This document shows positions 63,706 to 64,000 of a DNA stretch of 64,000 bases, piece after piece. Each line of letters starts with the position of its first letter. The stretch's first letter is position 1. The stretch spans positions 70,742,001-70,806,000 of the forward strand of contig CM060733.1 in assembly GCA_030704615.1 (NCBI GenBank). Reading direction: 5' to 3'. Below the pieces are notes generated by a model that worked only from the letters and a program-made list of their open reading frames with translations, was not told the DNA's origin and made no database searches. The stretch comes from Takakia lepidozioides (lineage: Eukaryota > Streptophyta > Takakiopsida > Takakiales > Takakiaceae). Position numbers and translations under genes: made by a program.

Positions 63706-64000
63706 TGAACCAAAGCCAACAGTATACAAGTCAAATAGGTCACAAAGTTTCCTATTTGCTCAGGCATTTCTCTGTTACAGGGGGCCTGAAAATGGCAGCC
63801 ACGGTGAATAGTTGTGCTTTGAGGACTCAACTGTCCAATCAAAGCCTATTAAACCTCCAACTCTTGTATGCCGAAATGCAAGTTTGGAGAAACCACACCA
63901 ACTCAACTCAACTCAACTCAAGGTTATTACTATTCAAGGGCAATCAACACTACCCCGCTTTCCAAGTCTGCTAGTCTAAACTCTACCTGAAGAACCCAAG
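63706..64000. other. Intron-like sequence and short ACTCA microsatellite
   Basis: Probably intron of the minus-strand gene. Four tandem ACTCA units lie near 63,900-63,919. No exon is recognised. Confidence 0.4.

Noticed and set aside
63549-63842. Naming the last exon as a vesicle-coat or adaptor subunit
   Set aside because: The peptide looks conserved, but I could not match it to a remembered family well enough. It is left unnamed.

Overview
The window looks like repeat-dominated nuclear DNA of a land plant, most likely a non-seed plant such as a fern, lycophyte or bryophyte. Three observations support this. There are many decayed PLS-type pentatricopeptide-repeat (PPR) gene pieces with the MYAKCG / NVVSWNAMLAG pattern. 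There are chromodomain Ty3/gypsy elements primed by initiator-tRNA-Met, and there are interstitial TTTAGGG-type telomere-like tracts. The species cannot be named from sequence alone, and almost no intact host gene is visible.

Layout. 1-8.5 kb: a 6.95-kb Ty3/gypsy chromovirus (409-7359, LTRs about 99% identical, target duplication AGATT) sits inside the 3' end of an older LINE. 9-10.6 kb: a PPR leader fragment and a reverse-strand gag with a tRNA-Asp-like primer site. 11.06-16.1 kb: a satellite-like array of ~120-bp monomers in a ~1,015-bp higher-order unit. 16.5-18.07 kb: about 29 short GCGACCGCC/GGCGGTCGC hairpins. 18.3-21.4 kb: AT-rich DNA with two unrecognised ORFs. 21.5-31.6 kb: three more pieces of the same gypsy family in both orientations, ending in an inverted LTR pair. 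31.6-38.3 kb: LINE debris, one stray satellite monomer, and reiterated PPR leader and PPR pseudogene sequence.

The centrepiece is 38,285-50,381: a ~12.1-kb DNA transposon with terminal inverted repeats (GRGG...GCTATTTCATGAG) and an 8-bp target duplication (CCTAGGAA), inserted in a PPR pseudogene leader. It has two divergent, intron-containing genes. On the right (+) is a Mutator-like (MULE) transposase with a Cys/His zinc region, a DDE core and a C-terminal SWIM finger. On the left (-) is a ~1,300-residue cargo protein with a ParB-like domain (DGNHR motif), then a helical middle, a basic region and an N4/N6 amino-methyltransferase-like domain (motif I DLTCGTG). Between them, inside the cargo gene's 561-bp intron and near the right end lie about 30 copies of a palindrome centred on AAATTCGGCGCCGAATTT. 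One copy is a perfect 36-bp palindrome. A plausible reading (inference) is that these are binding or modification sites for the element's own proteins. Both genes carry small indels or stops, so this copy is probably non-functional, or the assembly has indel errors.

50.4-64 kb: further PPR fragments, pieces of related MULE transposases (52.1, 55.3 and 60.7 kb), a foldback element with telomere-like ends, a degenerate TTTAGGG-like tract with palindromes, an acidic/basic coding fragment (59.3-60 kb), and at the end a plausible last exon of a host gene on the minus strand (63,549-63,705).
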